Assembly: GCA_023265235.1 (NCBI GenBank)
Contig: JAHFUF010000004.1
Location: forward strand, 1-29,055
DNA length: 29,055 nt
Reading direction: 5' to 3'
Source: Blastocatellia bacterium
GTDB lineage: Bacteria; Acidobacteriota; Blastocatellia; Chloracidobacteriales; JADJPF01
Below, piece by piece: positions 1-7,789 of the stretch. Positions within the stretch are counted from its first letter, which is position 1. Every line of letters begins with the position of its first letter. The position numbers were made by a program, and so were the translations under genes. The notes below the pieces were generated by a model. The model saw only the letters and a list, made by a program, of their open reading frames with translations. It had not been told where the DNA came from and searched no databases.

Positions 1-3000
1 CCTGTACCAACATTAGGCCCTGAGAGCATAGTTAAGGCATCTGAGACAATAGAAGCAGGTACATGACAGTTATTGCCACAAGTAGCAAAATCTTGTCCAT
101 TATAGTTAGCTAAAGAAGTAGGAGTACCTTGAGCACCATTAATTCCTGGGTTTGAGTCTTCATCTATCACAACGCCCTGATTTTTGCCAGCAGGAGCATT
201 AAAGTTACCAAAAACATAAACAGGGTTTTCTGTTGCAATAGAGATACCTAATTTTACTGTTCCGCAAATAGTATTATTAGCTGGGCCTGTTGGAAATAAA
301 TTACTAGCATTAACAAGCCTTAGTGCACGTCTAAATAATTCTACTTTTTGATCACTTGCAGTATCTCTATAAGAAACAGGTGGTTTATAACTCCAAGACT
401 GTTTTGACACAGTACCAACTTTTGTCATTGCTACTAAGTTACCAAGTCTACTAGTAACAGCATTAATAAGAGGGTTATAAGCTAGGTTTGCTGAAGGCCA
501 TCCTACTACAGCTTGGTCATCAGTAAACATATCACTGTAACTTGCTGTTTCACTATAGTTTAGAGCACCAGTTCCTCTACCATCTTCACTCGCAATAAAG
601 CAGTCATTATTAGAATCTTGAGGAGATTTACCTGTGTCTTGGTTATCAGATTTTATTGGGCTAGTGCTGTTATCACACCCATATTTAGTGCTACCTACAT
701 CTGTTTTTACATTTAAGCCTTCTGCTCGCTCACCAGCAGCAGTGATATTTCCGCTTCCAGTCCAAATAACATTTTCACGATGGTAAGCACCATCACCAAT
801 TACACTATTTGGATTGCTATAAACATTTTCTACAGTCCCACTATTAGGTACAGATGGGTATGTACCAGGTTTTAAGTTTGTATTAGTGGAAACTAGAGGC
901 TCATCACCACGACGGTCTGAGAGATAAATAACCCAACCATTATCTTGGTTGATTTTAATATTTTCGTGAATTAAGTCAGAAAAGTCTGTTAATGCTGTTG
1001 CTGCTTTAAGAGGTGTTCCAGTATCTAGTCTATAAGGGGTATTACCCATTTGAGAAAAGAGGTTGTCAAAATCACCTTTTAAGAAGCGGCCAAGGTTGCC
1101 CATATCTACTTCTAGTAAGTTCATTACTCCTGGTTTATTAACAGCATCTGAGTTAAGCCCTGGAAGAGGGCTTCTACGACTAGCATAAGTTAACCCTGTA
1201 TCAGCTTGATGTGGTAGCCCTTCACGAGAATCATAAATATTTATTGGAAAAGGGACTAACCCAAACTCTGTAGTACTATTAAGCTTAATTCGCCAGGTAG
1301 TTTCTCCTAAAAAATTTTTATTCTTAATATCAAGAACTTTATCATCTTTCTTTTTGGGTAAGTTTACATTCTCACTTAAGGCAAATCCTGTAGTGTAGTT
1401 CAAGCCACTAATAAAAGTAGCATTAACTGTAGGGGTATAAAAATTACTAATTTCTGAGCCAGGTCTATTATTTGCAGCAACACTAGTAAAATCAATTTCA
1501 GCTTTAATAGGGGTTTTTACTGGCACAGTGGCTCGAAGAGCATGTGTATAGTAGCCACCTGGATCAGGTTGAGGTTCAGCATAAGGAGCAGGGTTAGTAT
1601 TTGCACCAGTATCATTAGCAGTAATAGTAGAGGCATAGCGAGTGACAAAAGCCTTACGACCAACTGTTGTTGCACCGCTAGGACAACTAGCACAAGGTCT
1701 TTTGTCTTCGTCATCTCTAATACCAAACATTTGTAAGCTATTGGTGTTGTAACGCCCTAAGGCCATACTTGAATAATAATCAAAAGCAGTTTGAGTTGTA
1801 ACATTATCTAGAGTTGCTCCAAATGCAGTAGCATCATCTAGGTCTGCTAATTGGTCTGTGCTTCCTGCTGGCCCTTCAATTACATTTCTTCTATAAGGAA
1901 CTGTCATTCGTTGTAAGTGAAGAATAGAATGTTCATCAGAGTAAGGGCCTGCTTTTTGCCCTGTAGACATGTCTAAAGGTAAAACAGGTGGAAATACTGT
2001 ACTAGCAGTACTGGTTGAACGAGGGTAGTAAAAGGTTGCTGATGCTGTGTCTGCTTGGAAAGGAATTGTTACGCCTAAGTTAAGAAATTCTTCAGTAACA
2101 TCATAGGTTTGGCCATTGGCTTTTACTAGTTCTACTTTAATCCAGCCATGAATTCTTGCCCCATTAACCCTTGCTCCTGTAGGACGAGGTTCTTGACCAG
2201 CAACAGGTGCTTTTACTTTAGGCTGATAGCCGCGAGGGATAGGCCATTTATAATTTTTAATTGTTGTATTAGCATCACTTGGGTCATCTTTCATATAATA
2301 CCAGTTTGGATCATTACTAGGATCTGTACCTGTTCTAACTAAGTTAGTAGTTCCTGTACCAGAATTTTCTGCTAGCCAAGGATCAGGGCCATCCAATTGA
2401 ATACCACCAAACGGGCCAGTTCCAGATGCTGGGTTATCACCAGGTTTTACTTGGCGAGGAAGTTGGTTTTGATAATCAGCTAAAGTAACCCGAATACCAG
2501 GCTTATAGTAATAACGTGCAGCAATCAGAGGTGAAGCAATAGCAGGAGCAAAATCACTAGGTAGACCACGCTTGATAATTTCAATAGCATTAAGTCCTAG
2601 TAGGTTTTGAATTGGTAGCTTTAATGGACGTACACCAACTTTAACTGGAGTTGGGAAATTAGTGTTACCAGTACAATTTGCATCTGGAGTGTCTTCAGAA
2701 GTAAGGATTGTGCCACAGCTAGTAGAACTACCGGCATTTCTTGCTCCAGCTGTAGAGGTGCCTACTGTAATATCTGTGAAAGCTGTATCACTTGTATAAA
2801 CGCGTATATAGTCTGCAACACCATTACTATCACCATCAGCACCGCTTTTTTCTTTACCAATAATCATATGTTTAGCAATAGTAATTCTAGCTGCTGTATT
2901 GACCATTGTCCCAGTATTATCAAAAGCATACTGACGGAAAACATTTCTAGCTGTCCCACCAGTATTATCACCAGTGGCATAGAAATTACCATTGGTATGT

Positions 3001-3752
3001 ACCCAACCGCCAAAAGTCCAAACAGGAGGAATATAAAGCTCAAAGTCTGTATCACTAAAAATGCCAAATTGGAAAGCAGGGATTAAATAATTATTAAAGT
3101 CTCGTGTCACTTGTATGTCAGCCCCAGCAGAGCTTTGTGCTTTAGCTGTGGCAACCATACGAAAACGCCTAGCAAACCCTTGTAGTCCAGCATAATCTCC
3201 TCTAGGGATAGTAACAGCATTAGTAGGTCTTAAAGGATAGCCACAGAGTGTAGGGGCATTAGGATGACAAACATCTACTAGGCAAAACCCACTAGCTGGT
3301 GGAGGATCACCTTCCCAGCCTAAGTCAAAAAGATTTGTTCCAATGATATATTTTTTTGTTGGATCATCCCCAGTAAGTGATGTACAAGGGCTATTAGGTG
3401 GACAATCAACCTTTGGTACTTTTAAGTCAAACCCATTAAGATCTGTAGGTGTCTTAACTACAACTCGACACATTGAATCATAGCTTGGTGACAAAGAAGT
3501 AAGAAATAGATTACTAAAATCACCTGTCATTTGCTCTAATTTTGAGTAAGCAGAAAAAAAAGCTTTCTTTTTTGCTACTTCAAAATTAGAACTCACAGCA
3601 TCAGAGGTTGCATTCATCAGAGAGGCACTAACATAAATGGTCAACAATGCTAATATTAATGCCACTATTACTAAAGCAGAACCTCGTTCATGTCTACGAA
3701 GTTTTCTGATTTTGTTAAATATTTTCCTTAGCAAAGCTTTTTGTTTTCTCAT
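1..3752 (-). CDS. Giant PilX-like minor pilin / pilus-tip protein (3' end outside window)
   Basis: Open frame of 1250 codons that starts at 3752 and runs off the left edge without a stop. AGGAG sits 5 nt before the ATG. Residues 1-22 are strongly basic; residues 23-46 (RGSALVIVALILALL...) form one hydrophobic helix matching the PilX N-terminal motif, which lacks the classical GFxxxE prepilin site. The rest is a long, Asn/Thr/Gly/Pro-rich, exported-looking region with several Cys pairs. Near the window edge are the motifs ATENPVYVFGNFNAP and HVPASIVSDALTML, which I recall from large pilus-associated proteins of Acidobacteriota. It is last in a fimU-pilV-pilW-pilX-like operon, 17 nt after pilW. 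Pseudomonas PilX is under 200 residues, so this one is many times longer. It may combine the PilX anchor with an adhesive or PilY1-like role; that part is inference. I saw no clear von Willebrand A motif in the visible portion. Confidence 0.8.
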   Translation of the reverse strand, partial: MRKQKALLRKIFNKIRKLRRHERGSALVIVALILALLTIYVSASLMNATSDAVSSNFEVAKKKAFFSAYSKLEQMTGDFSNLFLTSLSPSYDSMCRVVVKTPTDLNGFDLKVPKVDCPPNSPCTSLTGDDPTKKYIIGTNLFDLGWEGDPPPASGFCLVDVCHPNAPTLCGYPLRPTNAVTIPRGDYAGLQGFARRFRMVATAKAQSSAGADIQVTRDFNNYLIPAFQFGIFSDTDFELYIPPVWTFGGWVHTNGNFYATGDNTGGTARNVFRQYAFDNTGTMVNTAARITIAKHMIIGKEKSGADGDSNGVADYIRVYTSDTAFTDITVGTSTAGARNAGSSTSCGTILTSEDTPDANCTGNTNFPTPVKVGVRPLKLPIQNLLGLNAIEIIKRGLPSDFAPAIASPLIAARYYYKPGIRVTLADYQNQLPRQVKPGDNPASGTGPFGGIQLDGPDPWLAENSGTGTTNLVRTGTDPSNDPNWYYMKDDPSDANTTIKNYKWPIPRGYQPKVKAPVAGQEPRPTGARVNGARIHGWIKVELVKANGQTYDVTEEFLNLGVTIPFQADTASATFYYPRSTSTASTVFPPVLPLDMSTGQKAGPYSDEHSILHLQRMTVPYRRNVIEGPAGSTDQLADLDDATAFGATLDNVTTQTAFDYYSSMALGRYNTNSLQMFGIRDDEDKRPCASCPSGATTVGRKAFVTRYASTITANDTGANTNPAPYAEPQPDPGGYYTHALRATVPVKTPIKAEIDFTSVAANNRPGSEISNFYTPTVNATFISGLNYTTGFALSENVNLPKKKDDKVLDIKNKNFLGETTWRIKLNSTTEFGLVPFPINIYDSREGLPHQADTGLTYASRRSPLPGLNSDAVNKPGVMNLLEVDMGNLGRFLKGDFDNLFSQMGNTPYRLDTGTPLKAATALTDFSDLIHENIKINQDNGWVIYLSDRRGDEPLVSTNTNLKPGTYPSVPNSGTVENVYSNPNSVIGDGAYHRENVIWTGSGNITAAGERAEGLNVKTDVGSTKYGCDNSTSPIKSDNQDTGKSPQDSNNDCFIASEDGRGTGALNYSETASYSDMFTDDQAVVGWPSANLAYNPLINAVTSRLGNLVAMTKVGTVSKQSWSYKPPVSYRDTASDQKVELFRRALRLVNASNLFPTGPANNTICGTVKLGISIATENPVYVFGNFNAPAGKNQGVVIDEDSNPGINGAQGTPTSLANYNGQDFATCGNNCHVPASIVSDALTMLSGPNVGT

Positions 3753-3769
3753 ATGCACTCCTGATGAAA

Positions 3770-4933
3770 TTATGGTGTTATAGGCTTATAGTTAGAACCA
3801 TAAAAATTTCTTGTGTTGTAGCTACCATCTAGAGCAAATCTATAGAGGTAACCCATTTTATTGTTATAAGGATCTTTAATTTTGGTATCACGTTCTTGAG
3901 CACGAACTTTGATAGAAACGTTTACACGGCGAATGTCCAACATACGATACTCTGTGGATTGAACACCTTGATTAGCTGTAGACCCATAAAAACCTGGATC
4001 ACTTACTGGGCCAGTAGTTAAAAATGCTCCACCAGTAGTCAATTTTCTTTCTGTTAACAAGTAACTAAATTGCAAGTCTTCTACTCCAGTAGCAATAATA
4101 TTGTCAAAGTAACAAGTATTACCTGTACCACAACTATATGTAGTAGTTTGTGGAGAAAGGCTTAGAGTAGTAAAAGTAGTGTGGCCTACTGCGCTAGTAT
4201 GTGGGGGCGATAAATGCTCGCGGCGAATTAAATTGCCTTTGGAATCAACAAAATAAGTAACAAAATAAAAACTATAGAGTGTAACTACTCTGTTAACTAC
4301 TTGTGGATCAAGAGTGTTTAATGCTGCTCCACCAGAAAAATTAATTACAGTTCCACCACTAGTAGTATTAGCATTTACTATTCCTATTGCATTATTTTGT
4401 CCAGTGTTAAGAACACAGTAATCTCCTACATAAAGGATACTTTGAGCACTAAAAGTATTTCCTGCAAGTAAAGTAAATTGTGTACCAGCAGCATTAACTT
4501 TTCCAACTAGAGGAAGCCCATTATTAAAATTTTGATTAGTGTAGACTAATGTGATTTGGTCTGTGAGGTTTTGAACTACAGCACCATTAATAGAATTTGT
4601 TGTGTCTACTTGATTAACATTATTACCAGGAATAATAGGATAGAGGTTGTTAATTGCTGTTCCACTTGTTCCAAGTAGTGGCGATACTAGGTTTGAGCCT
4701 CCAGCTAAATCTATTTTGGGAGGAAAGTTATACCCAGCATTTTGCAAATCTCTACCAATTAAAAGTAAAGCAGCACGAGCATTTTGCTCAACATCTGTTA
4801 AACGATAAGAAGTTGCACGTAATCCTTGGGCAGACTTCATAAAAGATAGTAATGGGGCAAGGATTATTAGTAGTAACGCTACTCCAACTAATAGTTCTAC
4901 TAAACTAAACCCTAATTCTTTGCTTTTACTCAT
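3770..4933 (-). CDS. PilW-like type IV pilus minor prepilin
   Basis: 387 residues. The N-terminus MSKSKELG|FSLVELLVG is a class III signal: Gly8 at -1, Phe9 at +1 and Glu at mature position 5, followed by a hydrophobic helix to about residue 30. Prepilin peptidase (PilD) would cleave and methylate here in the inner membrane. The segment TDVEQNARAALLLIGRDLQNAGYN around residues 42-65 is the conserved stretch after the helix seen in PilW proteins. The remainder is a large beta-rich C-terminal domain with a Cys pair (YSCGTGNTCYFD). A strong GGAGG ribosome site precedes the ATG. It lies 19 nt after pilV and 17 nt before the pilX-like gene, so co-transcription is likely. Minor pilins of this group prime pilus assembly and form the tip complex. 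Confidence 0.87.
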   Translation of the reverse strand: MSKSKELGFSLVELLVGVALLLIILAPLLSFMKSAQGLRATSYRLTDVEQNARAALLLIGRDLQNAGYNFPPKIDLAGGSNLVSPLLGTSGTAINNLYPIIPGNNVNQVDTTNSINGAVVQNLTDQITLVYTNQNFNNGLPLVGKVNAAGTQFTLLAGNTFSAQSILYVGDYCVLNTGQNNAIGIVNANTTSGGTVINFSGGAALNTLDPQVVNRVVTLYSFYFVTYFVDSKGNLIRREHLSPPHTSAVGHTTFTTLSLSPQTTTYSCGTGNTCYFDNIIATGVEDLQFSYLLTERKLTTGGAFLTTGPVSDPGFYGSTANQGVQSTEYRMLDIRRVNVSIKVRAQERDTKIKDPYNNKMGYLYRFALDGSYNTRNFYGSNYKPITP

Positions 4934-4952
4934 TTAGCCCTCCTTAATAAAA

Positions 4953-5588
4953 TTATAAAGTCTTAAAATTAGTCAGACGGCAAATTAAAACTATTTTTTC
5001 TTGAGCACCTAGTGGGGTTTGGTAAAAAACCGTCACTTCTACTTCTTTAGCACTTACTGGAGGAGGAGTTAAATCTGTAATAACTATTTGGCGTGAATAA
5101 TTAAGTAGTGGCTGTACTTTGTTGATATTTACACCACTAGTAGTTGAATAGTCACCGTCTTTACCGGGATCAATAGTAAGACTAAGTACGCTAGTCCCTA
5201 AGCTGCCTGCTGGTATTCCAGCACAGTCAACAAAACTAGTTCCTGTTTGCCCATCATCACAAGTACCATAAACCCCATCTGGCCCAGCAGTAAGCATTTT
5301 AGTAATATTTAGATTAGAAGTAGAAGCAACAAAACGTCCTTCAGCATGGTTTATGCCATAATTTATTGCATTAAAAGTATTAAACCCTGAAGGATTAGAT
5401 TCTTTAGCAAAAATAATACTTTCCATTATTTCATTGGCTAGTTGTTTAGCGACTTCTTGCTGACGCGCCCTTTGTGGCAAAGTAACACCTACGACTAGTA
5501 AACCTGCTAAAGCAACCAAACCAGTAGCCATAATGATTATTGCAATAATTATTTCAATGAGTGAAAACCCTTTGTCCTGTTTTGCCAT
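4953..5588 (-). CDS. PilV-like type IV pilus minor prepilin
   Basis: 211 residues. Leader MAKQDKG|FSLIEIIIAIIIMA shows the prepilin peptidase site (Gly7/Phe8) with Glu at mature +5, then a hydrophobic helix to about residue 32 (GLVALAGLLVVGVTL). The following RARQQEVAKQLANEIMESI resembles the post-helix region of PilV/GspI-type pilins. The C-terminal domain is small and contains Cys residues (TCDDG...DCAG, ICRL) that could form disulfides after export. AGGAG lies 8 nt before the ATG. Second gene of the minor-pilin operon, 17 nt after the fimU-like gene. GspI-like pseudopilin is the alternative name; the operon order favours PilV. Confidence 0.85.
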   Translation of the reverse strand: MAKQDKGFSLIEIIIAIIIMATGLVALAGLLVVGVTLPQRARQQEVAKQLANEIMESIIFAKESNPSGFNTFNAINYGINHAEGRFVASTSNLNITKMLTAGPDGVYGTCDDGQTGTSFVDCAGIPAGSLGTSVLSLTIDPGKDGDYSTTSGVNINKVQPLLNYSRQIVITDLTPPPVSAKEVEVTVFYQTPLGAQEKIVLICRLTNFKTL

Positions 5589-5605
5589 AAAATACTCCTA
5601 TTAAT

Positions 5606-6304
5606 TTATTGGCGGCTTGTTTTCCAAGCATTTTGTTCATATCGCCAAAAATTTACTCCACCACTTGCACCATAAAGGCTGATAGAACGGGTTAAAGCTT
5701 GAACTGTATTGGTGCTTAAAGTATTTGGGCCAGTTCCATTAACCTTTTCTGCTTGGGGACAAAAATAAAATAAACGATAAATTTGATTGCCATTTTCTTG
5801 CGCACTATCTAGCGCTCTACCACTAGGATCAAAATAACAAACAAACAAATTACTAGAGAAAATAGCTGGTGTAAAACTTGCTTCTAAAGCAGGAAAAGCT
5901 GAAGTAGCAGGAATAGGATAATCAGAAGAAGTACTTGGATTTATCATTACAGATTTGGGGTAAATAATAACATTTTGTACTTTTTCATCATTTTGAGTTG
6001 AGAGTAGCCCCATATTTACTAGAGAAACGCTATTACCAGGAAACTTTAAGCCTAAAGTAGAATTATTTAACGTTGCAGACTGCTCTGTTTCGCTAGTGTT
6101 AATTACTACTGCATAGTATAACCTTCTAGTAATAGAGAGTATTCTAGCTTGTCGCATAGTGTTAAACACTGCGCGTGCTGCATCATCTGATTTAGTTTGA
6201 CGACGTTGAGGTAAAAGGTAGAGCACAGAGGCAGCAGACAAAATTATTATAATTACAGTGACAATCAATATTTCTAGGAGACTAAAACCTTTTGTGTTTT
6301 GCAT
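5606..6304 (-). CDS. FimU/GspH-like type IV pilus minor prepilin
   Basis: 232 residues. Leader MQNTKG|FSLLEILIVTVIIII is a textbook class III prepilin signal (Gly6/Phe7, Glu at mature +5) with a hydrophobic helix to about residue 28. The stretch DDAARAVFNTMRQARILSITRRLYYAVVIN is typical of the GspH/FimT/FimU family, in which helix alpha-1C is followed by a beta domain. AGGAG sits 5 nt before the ATG. It is the first gene of the operon fimU-pilV-pilW-pilX-like, the same order as in Pseudomonas. The promoter should lie in the roughly 500-bp AT-rich region upstream. FimU, FimT and GspH are hard to separate by sequence, so no gene symbol is given. Confidence 0.86.
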   Translation of the reverse strand: MQNTKGFSLLEILIVTVIIIILSAASVLYLLPQRRQTKSDDAARAVFNTMRQARILSITRRLYYAVVINTSETEQSATLNNSTLGLKFPGNSVSLVNMGLLSTQNDEKVQNVIIYPKSVMINPSTSSDYPIPATSAFPALEASFTPAIFSSNLFVCYFDPSGRALDSAQENGNQIYRLFYFCPQAEKVNGTGPNTLSTNTVQALTRSISLYGASGGVNFWRYEQNAWKTSRQ

Positions 6305-6409
6305 TTCTTCTCCTTGAGTTACCTAATGGCAATTTGTTGTTTATTTTATGTAAAGAAGTTATTAATAAATAAAATTATATTTTAATAAATAATAAATAAA
6401 ATAAACTTT

Positions 6410-6437
6410 AATGTTTTTTTAATGTTTTTTTAATGTT
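6410..6437. repeat. 11-bp tandem repeat, 2.5 copies
   Basis: AATGTTTTTTT occurs at 6410-6420 and 6421-6431 and begins a third time at 6432. The 11-bp period is close to one helical turn, so the T-tracts are phased and the DNA is probably curved. It lies about 110 bp upstream of the first pilin gene. Confidence 0.75.
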
Positions 6438-6532
6438 TACTGTAATAGAACTTAAAGTAAGTGTTTGAATACAATATGTTTTATTTAGTATGTACAGTAA
6501 TTTTTAAACAAAATAAATACAAATATTGTACT

Positions 6533-6583
6533 AGTATTTTATATATTTTTTGTTAAGATTTTATGAAAAATATATAAAATACT
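6533..6583. repeat. Perfect 18-bp inverted repeat with 15-nt loop
   Basis: AGTATTTTATATATTTTT (6533-6550) is the exact reverse complement of 6566-6583; the loop is 6551-6565. The stem is almost all A/T. It could be an operator, a transcript hairpin at the end of the ECF sigma mRNA, or a cruciform-prone element. It lacks the GC-rich stem and T-tract of a normal intrinsic terminator. Confidence 0.8.
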
Positions 6584-6820
6584 GATACTTTTTAAACCTT
6601 ATTTTGCAAACATAATCTTAGTTTTTTGGCTTTGTTTAAGTGAGTAAGTGTCTGATAAAGCAATCAGGAAAATGAGTTAGATAATTTTAGAAAAGGTTTT
6701 AAGAGGGTTTAACTTTTGCGGATTTGTAGGGTCAAAAAACAAAAAAATAAGAAACAAAAATCAGAAGGGTAAAAATTTGTTCTGGATTTATCCAACCAAG
6801 CTGTTACATTCGCTTGTATT

Positions 6821-7420
6821 TTATAAAATATCTTTTAAGTGATTTAACCGATGTTTTAATTGTTCTAATCCAGTATAGACTCTGGTTTTTACTGTACTTA
6901 TTGGGAGATTAAGAATTTCAGCTATTTCATGGAATTTTAGCTCTTGATATTCTTTCATTATTATTACTTGTTGCATTTCTGGTGGCAAACCAGCTAGCGC
7001 TCTTTTTACTAAACCTGCAACTTGCTTACGCTGTAAGCTGTCGTTAATATGTTCGCTATTTGTTGCTGGTTCAAAGCCTTTATCTTCTAGCTGTTGTTCT
7101 AAAGAAAGCTCATTATTTCCATATGAACGTAAGCGCGTATTACAATAATTAAATGCAATGCGATAGAGCCAAGAAGAAAATTTTGCTTCACCACGAAACT
7201 TGCTCAGGTTTTGATAAGCTGACATAAAGGTTTCCTGACAAATATCATGTGCTAGGTCATCGCGCTTTAAGATACGAAAAGCTAAAGCATAAATTTGGCG
7301 TTCCCATCGACGAACTAACGTATTAAAAGCTTCAATTTCTCCATTAAGTGTTTGTTCAATGATTTTGCTATCTGTTAGTTCCATATAATTTTCCATCTTT
7401 GTTTTTTTGTTATTTAGCAT
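6821..7420 (-). CDS. ECF RNA polymerase sigma factor (RpoE/SigW-like)
   Basis: 199 residues. Sigma region 2 spans about residues 30-100, with the core-binding/-10 recognition motif DLAHDICQETFMSAYQNL and FSSWLYRIAFN. Region 4 spans about 138-190 (LPPEMQQVIIMKEYQELKFHEIAEILNLPISTVKTRVYTGLEQLK), a clear helix-turn-helix. It directs RNA polymerase to a regulon in response to an unseen signal. Such factors usually have an anti-sigma gene directly downstream; here the next 500 bp is non-coding and then the pilin operon begins. Methionines at residues 9 and 13 are alternative starts; no strong ribosome site decides between them. Whether it controls the pilin genes is not shown by the sequence. Confidence 0.9.
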   Translation of the reverse strand: MLNNKKTKMENYMELTDSKIIEQTLNGEIEAFNTLVRRWERQIYALAFRILKRDDLAHDICQETFMSAYQNLSKFRGEAKFSSWLYRIAFNYCNTRLRSYGNNELSLEQQLEDKGFEPATNSEHINDSLQRKQVAGLVKRALAGLPPEMQQVIIMKEYQELKFHEIAEILNLPISTVKTRVYTGLEQLKHRLNHLKDIL

Positions 7421-7789
7421 TTTAAGTGATTTCTTTATTTTTTCTTATTCCCCCTCAGCAACTGCTATTCCTAAAGATAGACTTAAAACTTTTTTAATAT
7501 AACAATAGTTTTACTTTTACCTTAATTTTTGTCTTATAAAAACTGTATAACTAGGGTTTTAACTCTTTTTTGGCCAACCTCTAGTTAGTTTAGTTAAGAC
7601 TTAAGTTAAAACTTTTTATTTTTTAGTTGGGATTCATATATTTTTTACATGTAACCTATTGTAACAGGATCTACCATAACTCTTGATTATACTATAAAAT
7701 ACATACAAAATTACTTGTTTCAAGTGTATAGATATAGTCTTTTATTCAGAACAATTCTTAAACCCACCACAAGCTACTGTGTTTTAACG
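7421..7789. promoter_or_regulatory. Intergenic region upstream of the ECF sigma gene
   Basis: 369 bp with no gene seen. It holds the likely sigma-gene promoter and the decarboxylase 3' end, both on the minus strand. Visible elements are the 10-bp palindrome TTACATGTAA (7645-7654), TGTAAC repeated at 7650-7655 and 7660-7665, and a possible minus-strand -10 box TATAAT at 7691-7686 without a convincing -35 box. Confidence 0.35.

Larger units (their letters stand above)
6305..6820. promoter_or_regulatory. AT-rich upstream region of the minor-pilin operon
   Basis: 516 bp with no supportable gene. It must carry the promoter of the pilin operon (read leftward) and the 3' end of the ECF sigma transcript. 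A possible minus-strand -10 box TATAAT lies at 6379-6374, but no good -35 box accompanies it. I found no -24/-12 sigma-54 element. It also contains an 18-bp perfect inverted repeat and an 11-bp tandem repeat, listed separately. Confidence 0.45.

Noticed and set aside
1517..3086. Several short frames of 60-75 residues on both strands within the pilX-like gene
   Set aside because: They all lie inside the continuous 1250-codon frame of the pilX-like gene and have no independent support.
6305..6820. Sigma-54 (-24/-12) promoter for the pilin operon
   Set aside because: PilR/sigma-54 control is common for pilin genes, but I found no TGGCAC-N5-TTGC-like sequence on the minus strand here.
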